64,000 nucleotides of DNA from Rhodococcus ruber (GCF_027270735.1 NZ_JAPWIJ010000004.1:62001-126000), one strand, 5' to 3'; counted from the first letter of the stretch, positions 50,621 to 60,090 are shown. Numbers and translations: made by a program. The notes: generated by a model from the sequence alone, not told the origin.

Positions 50621-51364
50621 GTGGCCACAGAACTCGAAGAGCCCTGGTGGGTCCGATACAACGACGACATCAAAGCTGTGATCGAATCCGGCTGGGGAGA
50701 GAGCGCGTCGTTACTCTCGCCTGAAATTTGCGTTTTGCTCGCAGAAGTGGACGCCGAATTCGTGGCCGACGGTGGGGACTATCGGGTGTGGCCGAACCCT
50801 CATGCCGATGGCAGGGATGCGGACGAGTCGGAATTCGGGCGCTGCCCCGATCCGAGCAAGTTCTTGCTCGTCGCGATCCGTGCTCAGGCATGGGTGTCGG
50901 TGCTACTCGAACGGGGTTGGGCCACCATTACTTCCGACGTGGAGTGGGCACTCCGCCCGCTCGAGTGCGGGGGAGCGGATCTGGTGCTTGCACCGATAGC
51001 GGACGGCGCCGTCCCATTGGTATTGACCACGCACTGACCGTCCACCGCAGAGCGCCCTGTCAACATCTCGATAGCCGCCGGCAACCCGGCGGTCAGCCTG
51101 GCCTCGATTCCGGACTGCGCATGCGATGGGTGCGACAGCGGATCCGCAGCGTTGATCGAGGAAGTCGACATGTGGATCCTCTCCGTCGTTGACGGATCAA
51201 TCGCCGTGGCCGCTTCGTTCGAGCACTATTCGTGCGTCACGTCGTTCCACCGACAGAGCGGAGCCGTCCAAAACCTGGACAGATCCACGTCATTCACCGC
51301 TGAACCGTGGCCGCAGAACTGGAGTGCACGATCGCTGGTGTCAGAGCGACCTGATCAGAGTTGA
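50621..51364 (+). pseudogene. DUF6226-like gene interrupted by an in-frame TGA
   Basis: From the GTG at 50621 the frame encodes 138 residues, meets TGA at 51035-51037, and continues open in the same frame to 51364. The second part carries the cysteine motif IPDCACDGCD and EEVDMWILSVVDG. Together the parts resemble an actinobacterial DUF6226-type protein (recalled from memory, not searched), where a CGCDACD motif occurs near the C-terminus. A single point mutation would explain the break. The ends of both parts keep normal codon usage, so the loss looks recent. Confidence 0.6.
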
Positions 51365-51391
51365 CGTCTGTCGGTGCGGGATACTCGACTG

Positions 51392-51875
51392 ATGGTGCTC
51401 GTCCGATCGAGAAATCAAGCTGACCTGCCACGGTGCGTAGAGGTGCTGAGCGAGGTCCACGAATCCGACGACTAGCCGCATCGTTCGGCCACACGATCCG
51501 GCTGGCTGGTTGACGCCCGGGAACATGGCGGCCGCGTGGGTTGCCGAGCATGAGAATCGCCTCGTCGGACATGTCGTCATCGTCGACAAGCCGAGTGCCC
51601 TCTGGGTGTCCCGACTCTTCGTGCGGCGGGGACACCAGGGCTCGCTCGTCGGAGATGCGCTGTTGCGGCAGGCGCGAATTGGAGGTGCGTCGATGCTCGA
51701 TGTCATCGAGCGCTCCGGCAAAGCGGTCGAATTGTACGAACGCACCGGTTGGACGCTGGTCGACAGGCGTCCTGCAGAGTGGACCATGTCTGACGGTCGC
51801 ACACCGGTCGAGCGAATCTACCGCGCGGATCCGCACTCGAACGAGCTCACCTCGAAGTGCCCAACACGGCTGTGA
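51392..51875 (+). pseudogene. GNAT acetyltransferase gene with a nonsense codon and a frameshift
   Basis: From an ATG at 51392 the frame reads DLPRCVEVLSEVHESDD and then hits TAG (51473-51475). The family continues in another frame as RPHDPAGWLTPGNMAAAWVA, then LVGHVVIVDK, LFVRRGHQGSLVGDALL and ELYERTGWT, the acetyl-CoA-binding core. Actinobacterial GNATs normally join these parts as ...SDDYP.R.P.DP.GWLTP.., so one stop and one frameshift separate them. The C-terminal 121 codons alone lack the first strands of the fold and are unlikely to be active. Confidence 0.75.
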
Positions 51876-52022
51876 TTGTTTCCGATGCCCGACCAGAACG
51901 GCGCTGGGATGTCAGGGGGGGCTGATCGGACCGACGCACGGTTCCCGTCACTCCACCGTCGAATGTCCGACCCATGGTGCATGATCGCGGGCATTGGATG
52001 CGTCAGCCGAAAGGAAACCATC

Positions 52023-52355
52023 ATGTCGACCGAACCCGAGGCCGGTGCCAGCGTCGCCGTCGTCGTCTCTCACACGACCTTGCCGGACCAACGAGACGCC
52101 GTCCGAGCCCTATGGGAAAAGCACATGGCACCGGCGGTGCTCCACAATCCCGGGCATCTCGCTTACTACTACTGTCTCGATTCCGACGATCCCGATCGCA
52201 TCACTGCCTTTCAGCACTACCGCACCGCCGAGGATGCGGTCACATTTCTCCAGCATCCCGCTTATCGGGAGTACGAACGTGAAGTGGCACCACTGTTGGC
52301 CGGCGCGCCGCAGGTACGCACCCTCGTCCCGACATGGATCAAGCCGGGAGAGTAG
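52023..52355 (+). CDS. Antibiotic-biosynthesis-monooxygenase (ABM) domain protein
   Basis: A 110-residue single ABM domain: VAVVVSHTTLPDQRDAVRAL, NPGHLAYYYCLDSDDPDRI, FQHYRTAEDAVTFLQHPAY. Such dimeric proteins are small oxygenases or heme/ligand binders, and no cofactor site can be assigned. The ATG at 52023 follows AAAGGAAACC. It is a single gene, the first intact one after the decayed zone. Confidence 0.85.
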   Translation: MSTEPEAGASVAVVVSHTTLPDQRDAVRALWEKHMAPAVLHNPGHLAYYYCLDSDDPDRITAFQHYRTAEDAVTFLQHPAYREYEREVAPLLAGAPQVRTLVPTWIKPGE

Positions 52356-52454
52356 CGGGAAAACTGCGACGGCAATCCGTGCACCTGGTGACCGCACTGC
52401 CGCGGCGAACAGCGAATGCGGATCAGTACTCGGGGCCGCATACTTGCTCGCAAG

Positions 52455-53636
52455 ATGAGACTCCTTTCCGTCACCTTCGCGCTCTCCGTCCTTGTCGGGT
52501 CCCTCGTTCTGTGGGCCGCACCCGTCTCGGCGGCACCGGGCAGTGCCGATTTCTACGATGCTCCCGTCGAAGACCTCGAGGCCTTCGCGCCCGGGGCCAT
52601 CGTGCGTCGAGAACCCGTGCCGCAGCTCGACGTTCTGGGATCGCACACCGAGCGCATCCTGTACCGCTCGGCCGACCCCCGTGACCGTGCGGTGGCGGTG
52701 TCGGGGCTTCTGATCACGCCCGCCCGTGCGTGGTCGAGACCCGGGCCCCGACCCGTGATCGCTTATGCGCCGGGCAGTTACGGGATTGCCGACCGCTGCT
52801 CGGGTTCGTCCGAGCTGGGACTGACAACCACGATGCCGGCGCTGCTGCCGTTGTTGGCGCAGGGATACCAGGTGGTCACAACGGACTACCAAGGGCTCGG
52901 AACCCCCGGCGAGTACGAGTTTCTGGGCCGGGTCGCCAGCGCCCGTGCCCTGCTCGACTCGGCCCGGGCCGCGGCACGTGAGACCGACGCGCCCGTCGTG
53001 CTCTACGGATACTCGGCGGGCGGCGTTGCCTCGGCCGCCGCCGCAGAGCTCGCCTCCACCTATGCGCCCGACCTGTCCGTGGTCGGTGCCTTCGTCGGTG
53101 CCGCACCGACCGATCCTGCGCTGCGTGTCGAAGGCCAGGATGGAACCGAGTGGGCCGCAACAATGCTGTACACGATCGACGGCCTGATCGGAGCGCATCC
53201 CGACCGCGCCGACGAGATACGTGCCCTTTTCAACGAACGCGGTCGGGCGGCTCTGGATGCGGCACGGGATTTCTGCAACACCGACGCGCTCGCGTACGGA
53301 TCACTTCGGTCCGAGGACTTGACTGCAGGCGGCGCGACGCTGAGCGCACTGATGACGGGGCCGGTGTTGGGGCCACTGACGGCGGCGAACACCATCGGGT
53401 TCACCGCACCTGACCTGCCCGTGATGATCGTGCAGGGCATCAACGACCGCTCCGTCGGAATCGAGCAGAGCCGGCTCCTGGCACAGCGCTGGCGTGCCGC
53501 TGCTGCCACGGATATCACTGTGCGTGAGTTGGACTTCGGAACCGATCTGATCCCGGCATTCGACCATCCAGCCGCCAATGCCGTTGCCTACCCCGAGGTG
53601 ATCGGGTGGATCGATCGACTCATCGCTCGGAAATAG
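52455..53636 (+). CDS. Secreted lipase/alpha-beta hydrolase (secretory lipase family)
   Basis: A 393-residue exported hydrolase. The start at 52455 gives a clean signal peptide (basic MRLL, hydrophobic core, VSA-AP cleavage near residue 28). The mature part shows VIAYAPGSYGIADRC, YQGLGTPGEYEF and the nucleophile elbow YGYSAGGVAS, with an aspartate in INDRS and a histidine in AFDHP completing the triad. It resembles LIP-family triacylglycerol lipases of mycolata. A longer start at 52416 would weaken the signal peptide. Confidence 0.9.
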   Translation: MRLLSVTFALSVLVGSLVLWAAPVSAAPGSADFYDAPVEDLEAFAPGAIVRREPVPQLDVLGSHTERILYRSADPRDRAVAVSGLLITPARAWSRPGPRPVIAYAPGSYGIADRCSGSSELGLTTTMPALLPLLAQGYQVVTTDYQGLGTPGEYEFLGRVASARALLDSARAAARETDAPVVLYGYSAGGVASAAAAELASTYAPDLSVVGAFVGAAPTDPALRVEGQDGTEWAATMLYTIDGLIGAHPDRADEIRALFNERGRAALDAARDFCNTDALAYGSLRSEDLTAGGATLSALMTGPVLGPLTAANTIGFTAPDLPVMIVQGINDRSVGIEQSRLLAQRWRAAAATDITVRELDFGTDLIPAFDHPAANAVAYPEVIGWIDRLIARK

Positions 53637-53807
53637 CACGATGCCCAAACATGGACAGTGATGTAGATCACGCGCAACCGATGTGTGCTTGCTCGTGTTC
53701 GATTCGACTTACTCGGCGCAGCTACCAGGTACAGGGCGTACCGGAAAGCCTGCTGCTTCCGAGAAAAACCGTCAGAACATGATCACCACTGGAAACGAGG
53801 CCACACT

Positions 53808-53924
53808 ATGAGCAGCCGCAGAAGTCTCTCCAGCCGACTCTTCGAGGGTCTCGGCCGCATCACATGGGGCTACGGGAAGCGAAAGCTGGACGAACGGCGC
53901 GCACGTAAGCGCGGAGGGCGATAA
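53808..53924 (+). CDS. Small basic protein (38 residues)
   Basis: An ATG at 53808 preceded by GAAACGAGG begins a 38-residue, strongly basic protein (SSRRSLSSRLFEGLGRITWG ... RARKRGGR). No family is recognised. Its composition suggests binding to nucleic acid or to a membrane surface. The longer open frame upstream includes sequence with poor coding quality and is not used. Confidence 0.5.
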   Translation: MSSRRSLSSRLFEGLGRITWGYGKRKLDERRARKRGGR

Positions 53925-53986
53925 GCCGAACGGCGGGTGTTCGGTGGGTGTCCGATTTCGGCATCTTCGATCGGTACGGTTCAGGA

Positions 53987-54157
53987 ATGGACGGATTCGA
54001 GATAGGCGACGGCGTCACACCGCTGAGTGGGCCCATGAGTGGTGTCTACGGGACCGTGGTCTGGTTCTACGAGGAGAAGAAACAGCTCTTGGTGCGCTTC
54101 GGCGCAAGTCAGCAGATGTACTTCGCAGGGGGAGAATTGAAACGCTGGGGAGAGTAA
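53987..54157 (+). CDS. Small SH3/KOW-like hypothetical protein
   Basis: A 56-residue protein (FEIGDGVTPLSGPMSGVYGTV, VWFYEEKKQLLVRFG, GGELKRWGE) with the alternating pattern of a small beta-barrel that starts with a GD-V turn. The function is unknown. A GTG at 53948 would add 13 residues; the ATG at 53987 is used because the extra part does not fit the barrel. Confidence 0.55.
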   Translation: MDGFEIGDGVTPLSGPMSGVYGTVVWFYEEKKQLLVRFGASQQMYFAGGELKRWGE

Positions 54158-54241
54158 GAGCCGCCTGCTCATCTCACACGGAATAATTGAAGTTTCACCT
54201 ACGCTGACGAATACGTCCATCACCGATCGAAAGGTCCCATC

Positions 54242-55270
54242 GTGCATCTGGGCGTCGACAGTTTCGTTTCTTCCGTGACCGACCCTACGGACGGCCGGGT
54301 GATCGCTCCAGAGGAGCGGATGAGTCACCTGCTCGAGGAGATCGCGCTCGCCGATCAGGTTGGGCTCTACTCCTTTGGTATCGGCGAGCATCATCGCAGC
54401 GAGTACTACGACTCGGCCCCGTCGATCATCCTGGGCGCCGCGGCCGCGCGAACCGAGAACATCAGGCTCGGTAGCGCCGTCAAGGTGCTCAGCGCGGACG
54501 ATCCAGTGCGGGTGTTCCAAGAGTTCGCCACCCTCGACCTGATCTCGAAGGGACGGATCGACCTGGTCGTGGGTCGCGGTTCCTTCACCGAATCGTTCCC
54601 TCTGTTCGGCCTGGATCTGGCCGATTACGACTCACTCTTCGCCGAAAAGTTGGACCTCCTGCTGCAGATCCGCGACAACGTGGAGGTCACCTGGTCGGGC
54701 CGTCACCGTCCGGCGCTCAACCGTCAGGGGATCTATCCGCGCCCACTGCAGGACCCGTTGCCGATCTGGGTCGGGGTCGGCGGAACGCCCGAATCTTTCG
54801 CTCGCGCAGGACTTCTGGGACTCCCGCTGATGATCGCGATCATCGGAGGCGAGCCACGCCAATTCGCCCCGCTCGTCGACCTGTACCGGCGAGCCGGAGC
54901 CCAAGCAGGCCACCCGCCCGAGCAGCTGAAGGTGGGTCTGCACGTGTTCGGCTTCGTCGCCGAGACCACTCAGGCCGCAGCCGACACCATCTACCCCGGC
55001 TGGAACGAGATGTTCACCAAGATTTCCAGGGAGCGTGGATTCGCTCGGCCGAGCAGGCAGCAGTTCGACGCCACCTCCGGTCCGAACGGTGCGTTCTTCA
55101 TGGGCGATCCGCAGACGGTGGCAGACAAGATTCTGCGAGTCGGTGAGCAACTGGGCGGTGTGGATCGACTGTCGCTACAGATGACCAATCCACGGCTGGC
55201 GCACAGCGATCTGCTTCGCGGCATCGAATTGCTCGGCACCGAGGTCGCGCCGCTGGTGGCTGGAAAGTAG
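54242..55270 (+). CDS. LLM-class flavin-dependent oxidoreductase
   Basis: A 342-residue luciferase-like enzyme: FGIGEHHRSEYYDSAPSIIL, RLGSAVKVLSADDPVRVFQE, LDLISKGRIDLVVGRGSF, PIWVGVGGTPESFARAG, FFMGDPQTVADKIL. It uses FMN or F420, and the sequence does not settle which. It is a single gene with a GTG start behind GAAAGG. The substrate is unknown; relatives are annotated as alkanal monooxygenase-like. Confidence 0.88.
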   Translation: MHLGVDSFVSSVTDPTDGRVIAPEERMSHLLEEIALADQVGLYSFGIGEHHRSEYYDSAPSIILGAAAARTENIRLGSAVKVLSADDPVRVFQEFATLDLISKGRIDLVVGRGSFTESFPLFGLDLADYDSLFAEKLDLLLQIRDNVEVTWSGRHRPALNRQGIYPRPLQDPLPIWVGVGGTPESFARAGLLGLPLMIAIIGGEPRQFAPLVDLYRRAGAQAGHPPEQLKVGLHVFGFVAETTQAAADTIYPGWNEMFTKISRERGFARPSRQQFDATSGPNGAFFMGDPQTVADKILRVGEQLGGVDRLSLQMTNPRLAHSDLLRGIELLGTEVAPLVAGK

Positions 55271-55277
55271 GGCCTAC

Positions 55278-55985
55278 CTAGTTCGAGGCCCATTCCATCT
55301 CGTCGACGCCGGCAACTGGGTTGAGCAGTGATCGAATTTCGTTGGCGTACATCGTTCGCTTGATTTCGCCCAGCACGTCGCCTCGCGTTCCGGCCAGTTC
55401 GCCGGCGCGAGCGACGGCGTCGTCGAGCAGTGAATCGGCGGCCGATACGGCATCGACCAGTCCGAGTGCCATGGCGTCACCTCCGCCGTAGCGGCGTCCG
55501 GTGGTGAGTGCCTCGTGAAAGGCATGCGGTGCCAGCCTCGCTCGCACCATGTCGACGGTTCCCGGGCTGTAGGTCGCACCGATGTTGACGCCGGGGAAGC
55601 AGAGGAAGCCGCGATCGGATCGCATGATTCGGTAGTCGTGCGCCATCACGAAAAACGCCGCACCACCGAAAGTGTGTCCCTGCATGGCCGCAACTGTCTG
55701 CATCGGTAGCGTCAGAAAACGCACCAACATCTCCTGCACGGTGCCGATGAATCGGTTGATCTGGTCGAGGTTCTCGGCACCCCACGACAGATCCACTCCG
55801 GTGGAGAAGTACTTGCCTGTCGCTGTCGTGACGAGCGCAGCAGCACCGGAACTGGCCTGGACCTCATCGAGCAGGGTGTTGATCTCGGCAACCCAATCCG
55901 GACTGATGCGGTTTTCGGTGTCGTCGACATCTCGGCTTCCGAGGTTCAGGACGAAGACATCGGCAACACGTTCCAGATATGGCAT
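55278..55985 (-). CDS. Enoyl-CoA hydratase/isomerase family protein
   Basis: A 235-residue crotonase-fold protein: ALVTTATGKYFSTGVDLSWG (first oxyanion-hole region), MQGHTFGGAAFFVMAHDYRIMRSDRGFLCFP split over the second (GGAAF), and NIGATYSPG. The FPGVNIG part resembles peroxisomal 3,2-enoyl-CoA isomerases more than hydratases. Both hydratase glutamates are not evident, so isomerase is favoured. The ATG at 55985 is used. Confidence 0.85.
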   Translation of the reverse strand: MPYLERVADVFVLNLGSRDVDDTENRISPDWVAEINTLLDEVQASSGAAALVTTATGKYFSTGVDLSWGAENLDQINRFIGTVQEMLVRFLTLPMQTVAAMQGHTFGGAAFFVMAHDYRIMRSDRGFLCFPGVNIGATYSPGTVDMVRARLAPHAFHEALTTGRRYGGGDAMALGLVDAVSAADSLLDDAVARAGELAGTRGDVLGEIKRTMYANEIRSLLNPVAGVDEMEWASN

Positions 55986-56044
55986 TTCCCGAACGTACCC
56001 ATATCTGGTTGTTCTCACTCACAACGCCGACGGTTCGACGGCCA

Positions 56045-57163
56045 TCACGAGGACTTGGTGGCCGAGTCTCGACGAATCAGTTCGCGGTGACCGTAGGTGG
56101 CACCGAGAATATCCTCGCGATCTGCCACGGAGGAGCCGACTGCGCCGGCCACCGTGCCCAGCGAAGCGGCAAGCCATGCCAGGGAGAAATAGTCGCCCAG
56201 GGTTGCGTCACGACCGATCTGCGCAGTCAGGAAGTCCGGCGAGATGACCACTGCCGCCGAGAACAGCACGACTGCGAACAGCAACGCGTACATACACAGC
56301 GCACCGGTCAGAACCGTTCCCAGGGTGGCTGCGTTGTACATCCAGCGATCGATCGTCGAGCTTCGGAACGATCGTTTCTCCCACAGCCCATTGGGGAAGA
56401 TGACCCACACAGTCATGGCGATCACGGCGGTGACCCCGATCATCGCCAGTCGTCCCAGACTCATCGACGCTGCCATCTGCCAGATGCTCGCGTAGAACAC
56501 ACCGAAGGCGGACGCAGCGCTCGCGGCTGCGAGCGCGCCCGACAACGTGGGAACCAATCGCCACGGGCGATTACACCGAATCATTCCTGATACCAACCGG
56601 ATTCGACCGAATATGCTCGACGTCAGGAGTACTTCGGCACCCTCCCCGGAATCGCTCGGAGCCCAGCGAGACCGAGAGTATCTCCGCGGTTGCCGAGAGG
56701 GGTCGTCGGCTTCGATCAACTCGTGCAACACCGCCAGTGCGGCCGAGACTGCGCGTCGCCGCACCGCCAGTGTTCCGAAGGAGGGCACGTACAGCGCGCC
56801 TGTCGTACCGTCGCGAATCTCGGCGATCACCGGGCGCGACCCGAGACGGCGAGGAACCTCCGAGACACACAACACGATGTCGTAGTTGTCGGTAGCCTGC
56901 ACCGATGCCAGCCACTGACCGAGTGGGGCGGCACCGGTGGCGGTGGGTGGGAGCGGAACCGATGCGCCGGACACCCGTAGCTCCCGCCGGTGCCCGTCGA
57001 TCATGGCGTGATCGGGCAACTTCTCGATGATGGCGGACGCGACGGTCGACGCGAAGCCGTCATCACTGACCACGCCGACCGAGAGGGGAGCGTCGCATGC
57101 GTCGGTGGTGCGTGTGTTGTCGGTGCTGTCCGGGCCCGCTGAGGGCGATCCATCGAAGTGCAT
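56045..57163 (-). CDS. Membrane protein of unknown function
   Basis: A 372-residue protein with about 200 soluble N-terminal residues (LSVGVVSDDGFASTVASAII, NYDIVLCVSEVPRRLGSRPV) and four hydrophobic segments in the C-terminal half (GALAAASAASAFGVFYASIW, LAMIGVTAVIAMTVWVIF, LTGALCMYALLFAVVLFSAA, LAWLAASLGTVAGAVGSSVA). No family is named with confidence. The ATG at 57163 opens just before the first good domain; upstream sequence lacks coding quality. Confidence 0.75.
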   Translation of the reverse strand: MHFDGSPSAGPDSTDNTRTTDACDAPLSVGVVSDDGFASTVASAIIEKLPDHAMIDGHRRELRVSGASVPLPPTATGAAPLGQWLASVQATDNYDIVLCVSEVPRRLGSRPVIAEIRDGTTGALYVPSFGTLAVRRRAVSAALAVLHELIEADDPSRQPRRYSRSRWAPSDSGEGAEVLLTSSIFGRIRLVSGMIRCNRPWRLVPTLSGALAAASAASAFGVFYASIWQMAASMSLGRLAMIGVTAVIAMTVWVIFPNGLWEKRSFRSSTIDRWMYNAATLGTVLTGALCMYALLFAVVLFSAAVVISPDFLTAQIGRDATLGDYFSLAWLAASLGTVAGAVGSSVADREDILGATYGHRELIRRDSATKSS

Positions 57164-57286
57164 CCAGGTTGCGTACCCGATGACACTCGATGCACACCAC
57201 GTGTGCGTCGTGGAGCGAGGTTTGTCGTCGTGCAGACCGGGTAGCGCACCTGATGGTCGATGTAGCCCAGCGAAAGGAAGTTTCCG

Positions 57287-57568
57287 ATGCCGGCGAAGAA
57301 AAGCGAAACCGAGGACCAGCCGCAACTGAAGGATCAGGGCCTGTACGAGAAGCTTCGAGAAGAAGGCAACTCGAAGGAGAAGGCTGCTCGCATCTCGAAT
57401 GCGGCCGCGAAGGAGGGCAGGGAGCAGATCGGTGAGAAAGGCGGGAAGTCCGGATCCTACGAGGACTGGACCGTGGACGAATTGACCGACAGGGCCAAGG
57501 AACTGGGCCTCGAGGGTTACTCGAAACTGAAGAAGGAGGAGCTCATCGACGCGCTCCGACACCACTGA
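57287..57568 (+). CDS. Small Rho-termination-factor N-terminal-like (SAP-like) protein
   Basis: A 93-residue charged protein. The first half is helical and lysine/glutamate rich (LREEGNSKEKAARISNAAAK); the C-terminal 40 residues form a Rho-N/SAP-like domain (WTVDELTDRAKELGLEGYSK, KKEELIDALRHH). Such proteins are common in actinobacteria and are thought to bind nucleic acids, possibly under stress. An AAAGGAAG ribosome binding site precedes the ATG. Confidence 0.85.
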   Translation: MPAKKSETEDQPQLKDQGLYEKLREEGNSKEKAARISNAAAKEGREQIGEKGGKSGSYEDWTVDELTDRAKELGLEGYSKLKKEELIDALRHH

Positions 57569-57569
57569 T

Positions 57570-58058
57570 TCACTGCGGGCGCAGCGATGAGTAGTACTCC
57601 TGCTGCGGCGGGTAGTAGGCGTCGAAACTCGGCAGTGGGCTGCCGTTTCCGGCCGCGACGAACATATCCAGGTAGTACTCCCACCCCGGTCCGATGTCGC
57701 CGAGGCCGTCCCTGCTGTCGCAGCTGTGTACGAGCACGAGAACGGTCGTTGAGCCCTTCTCGATCAGGCGGACCTCGAGTGGCCATGCTCCTTCGCCGGT
57801 CATCCGCACGGCAAGGCGACTCGGTGCCTCGCACGCCTCGACTACCATCTCGGAAGCGGGCTCGCCTTCCTCGAAGCTCATCGTGACTTCGATGGTGTCA
57901 TCCGAAATCCGCTCCCACGGACCGAACCACTGTGCCGTCCGGGACGATTCGGTGAGCCGTTCCCACACGTCCTCGCGTGGTGCAGCGATCGTTCTGCTCA
58001 ATTCGAGGGCGAAGCCGGTGTCGCTGGTTCTCAGTGTCCCCGTGGGTGTCGGTGCCAT
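57570..58058 (-). CDS. SRPBCC/START-like domain protein
   Basis: A 162-residue AHSA1-type protein (ALELSRTIAAPREDVWERLT, TAQWFGPWERISDDTIEVTM, HSCDSRDGLGDIGPGWEYYL). The fold makes a hydrophobic ligand cavity. Function unknown, possibly lipid binding or regulation. It converges on the Rho-N-like gene with 1 base between the stops and precedes nothing obviously related. Confidence 0.88.
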   Translation of the reverse strand: MAPTPTGTLRTSDTGFALELSRTIAAPREDVWERLTESSRTAQWFGPWERISDDTIEVTMSFEEGEPASEMVVEACEAPSRLAVRMTGEGAWPLEVRLIEKGSTTVLVLVHSCDSRDGLGDIGPGWEYYLDMFVAAGNGSPLPSFDAYYPPQQEYYSSLRPQ

Positions 58059-58065
58059 CGAGTGA

Positions 58066-59109
58066 TTATGCGACTTCGATACCGCTGCCGTCGAGCACCA
58101 TCATCATTGCCGTTGAACGGGCACGGTGCTCGATGGAATCGACCGAATAGCCGACGGCCTTCGACATCTTGGCCAGTCGATGCGCGACGCTGCTGTGGTG
58201 GAGATGCATCCGGTCGGCTGTCGCGCGCAGACTGCCCGACTTCAGATAGGTGCGGAGAGTGCTGATGAGCTCGATGCCGTGAGTGGTCGTGCGCAGTTCG
58301 ACTACGCGTACCAAATCGGGTATGTCGCTGACTGTCAAGGCATTTCCCGCCTCCAGCAAATTCAGTGCGCCGAATCGGTCCGCAATCACAACAGGCTCGG
58401 ACTCGTTTGCCTGCGCCAGTGCGAAACGAGCATTCCCGAGATGTCGGTGGATGGCAGACGCCGGCATGGGCAGCGAGACGCCCATGCAGCCGGAACTCAC
58501 CCACGGATCCGATGCTTCACCTGGCAGGAGATACAGCACATGGTCCTCGACCGTGATCGGCGTCGATCGTCCGGCCGTCGGCACATCGGCCGTCGGCGGT
58601 GAGTCGGCAGCAGCAACTCGGACACGTGCTGTCGGCTCGATGTGCAACGCGGTCAGCGAGCTCAGCAGTGCGATGTCGTCCATCGGAAACAGCACTGCTC
58701 GGGTGTGTTCGGAGGCGGACGGAATGTGTCGGGGTACCAAAATGATGGCTGCGGTCAGGGCCATCCGATCGACGAGCATCTCGTCGAGAGCGAGCGCGGG
58801 ACCTGGGCGCTCGATCCACACCGAGCCCATCACGACGTCGTCGACGACAACGTCTTCGACCGCCGACCGCTCGCCCGCAGCCTGAGTCAGCCAGCGGCCC
58901 TTCGGATCGCACCGCGCATGCTGACGGTGTCCGCCGGACGTGCCGACGACGTCTATTCCGACTACGCAATCGGCCAGAGCAGCGCTGGCGCGGAGCATCG
59001 CCGAGGTATCCGCACCGTGTCTGATCAGCGCGTCGAAATAGTCGATCACGCGCACCAGACCCGCGGAGTCGGCATCGAGCTCCGCGAGCCGGTACATCAG
59101 TCCTTGCAT
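58066..59109 (-). CDS. PucR/CdaR-type helix-turn-helix regulator
   Basis: A 347-residue regulator with a C-terminal PucR-type HTH (SLRATADRMHLHHSSVAHRL, followed by AKMSKAVGYSVD) and a preceding GGDEF-like/central domain (LGNARFALAQANESEPVV). The N-terminal 200 residues lack a recognised sensor. It starts 9 bases after the stop of the esterase gene on the same strand, so it may regulate, or be cotranscribed with, that hydrolase. Confidence 0.85.
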   Translation of the reverse strand: MQGLMYRLAELDADSAGLVRVIDYFDALIRHGADTSAMLRASAALADCVVGIDVVGTSGGHRQHARCDPKGRWLTQAAGERSAVEDVVVDDVVMGSVWIERPGPALALDEMLVDRMALTAAIILVPRHIPSASEHTRAVLFPMDDIALLSSLTALHIEPTARVRVAAADSPPTADVPTAGRSTPITVEDHVLYLLPGEASDPWVSSGCMGVSLPMPASAIHRHLGNARFALAQANESEPVVIADRFGALNLLEAGNALTVSDIPDLVRVVELRTTTHGIELISTLRTYLKSGSLRATADRMHLHHSSVAHRLAKMSKAVGYSVDSIEHRARSTAMMMVLDGSGIEVA

Positions 59110-59118
59110 GAACAGACG

Positions 59119-60090
59119 CTACGAGGCGGGTACACGAAGGCGCAAGCCCCGGCGAAGGGCGTCCAACGCCTCCGCATGTCCGCGCTTGCTCACCTCCGCG
59201 GTCGCCAGCAGCGCGGAGCCGTGGAAAGTGCCGGGGAAGGAATGCAGTTCGACGCTCACTCCGGCTCGCAGCAACCGCACCGCGTAGTCGATGCCCTCGT
59301 CGCGAAGCGGATCGAGCTCCATCGTCGAGACGTACGTCGCAGGAAGACCGGCCAGATCCGTGGCGCGAGCCGGGGCGGCGTAGATCGAGACGTTCGGGTC
59401 GTCCGGTCCGCTGTAGGACTCGCCGAGGTAGTACTGCCACGACAGGATTGCGTTGGGGCGGTGCCACATCGGTGTATCGACGAACTCGGTCATCGACACG
59501 GTGGTGAGGCGGTCGTCGAGTTCGGGGATCTCGAGCAACTGGAACGCCACCGGAACGACACCCTCGTCGCGAGCGCGGAGAACCGTTCCGGCTGCTAGGC
59601 CACCACCGGCGCTCTGACCTCCCACAGCAATCCGCGTCGGGTCGATTCCCAATTCGTCCGCGTGCGAGTGGATGTACGTGAGCGCGGCGTAGCAGTCGTC
59701 CAGTGGACCGGGAAACGGGGTCTCGGGGGCGAGCCGGTACTCGACGCTCGCCACTGCGAATCCGAGTTCCCGGACGACATCCACGCAGTAGGGATCACTG
59801 GAAGCGGCTGTCCCGATTGCGAATCCGCCGCCATGGATCCATACCAACACGGGCAGCGGCCCGTCGGACTGCTCCGGCGTGAAGAATCGGACGACGACGT
59901 CCGGAGCACCGTCGAGCCCGGGAACGGTGAGCTCGCGTAGAGCTACTCCGTCCATCGAGAGATCGGCGAGCATGGCATCGAGTAGTGAGGTGAACGTCGA
60001 CCGCGCCGATGGAACGTCGCCGAAATCGAGGCTCGGCAGCATCGTGACGGCTGCGGCGAGTTCGGGGTCGAGAGTGGGGAAGTTGGTCAT
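59119..60090 (-). CDS. Alpha/beta hydrolase (hormone-sensitive-lipase family)
   Basis: A 323-residue esterase with the HSL oxyanion motif (LVWIHGGGFAIG), the nucleophile in VGGQSAGGGLAAG, an acid in ELDPLRDEG and a histidine in GTFHGSALL. It cleaves short-chain esters. No signal peptide is seen, so it is cytoplasmic. It is paired with the PucR-type regulator downstream. Confidence 0.92.
   Translation of the reverse strand: MTNFPTLDPELAAAVTMLPSLDFGDVPSARSTFTSLLDAMLADLSMDGVALRELTVPGLDGAPDVVVRFFTPEQSDGPLPVLVWIHGGGFAIGTAASSDPYCVDVVRELGFAVASVEYRLAPETPFPGPLDDCYAALTYIHSHADELGIDPTRIAVGGQSAGGGLAAGTVLRARDEGVVPVAFQLLEIPELDDRLTTVSMTEFVDTPMWHRPNAILSWQYYLGESYSGPDDPNVSIYAAPARATDLAGLPATYVSTMELDPLRDEGIDYAVRLLRAGVSVELHSFPGTFHGSALLATAEVSKRGHAEALDALRRGLRLRVPAS

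Noticed and set aside
51035..51037. Selenocysteine codon at the in-frame TGA
   Set aside because: No SECIS-like hairpin directly follows, no selenium genes are seen, and nearby genes are also broken. A nonsense mutation is simpler.
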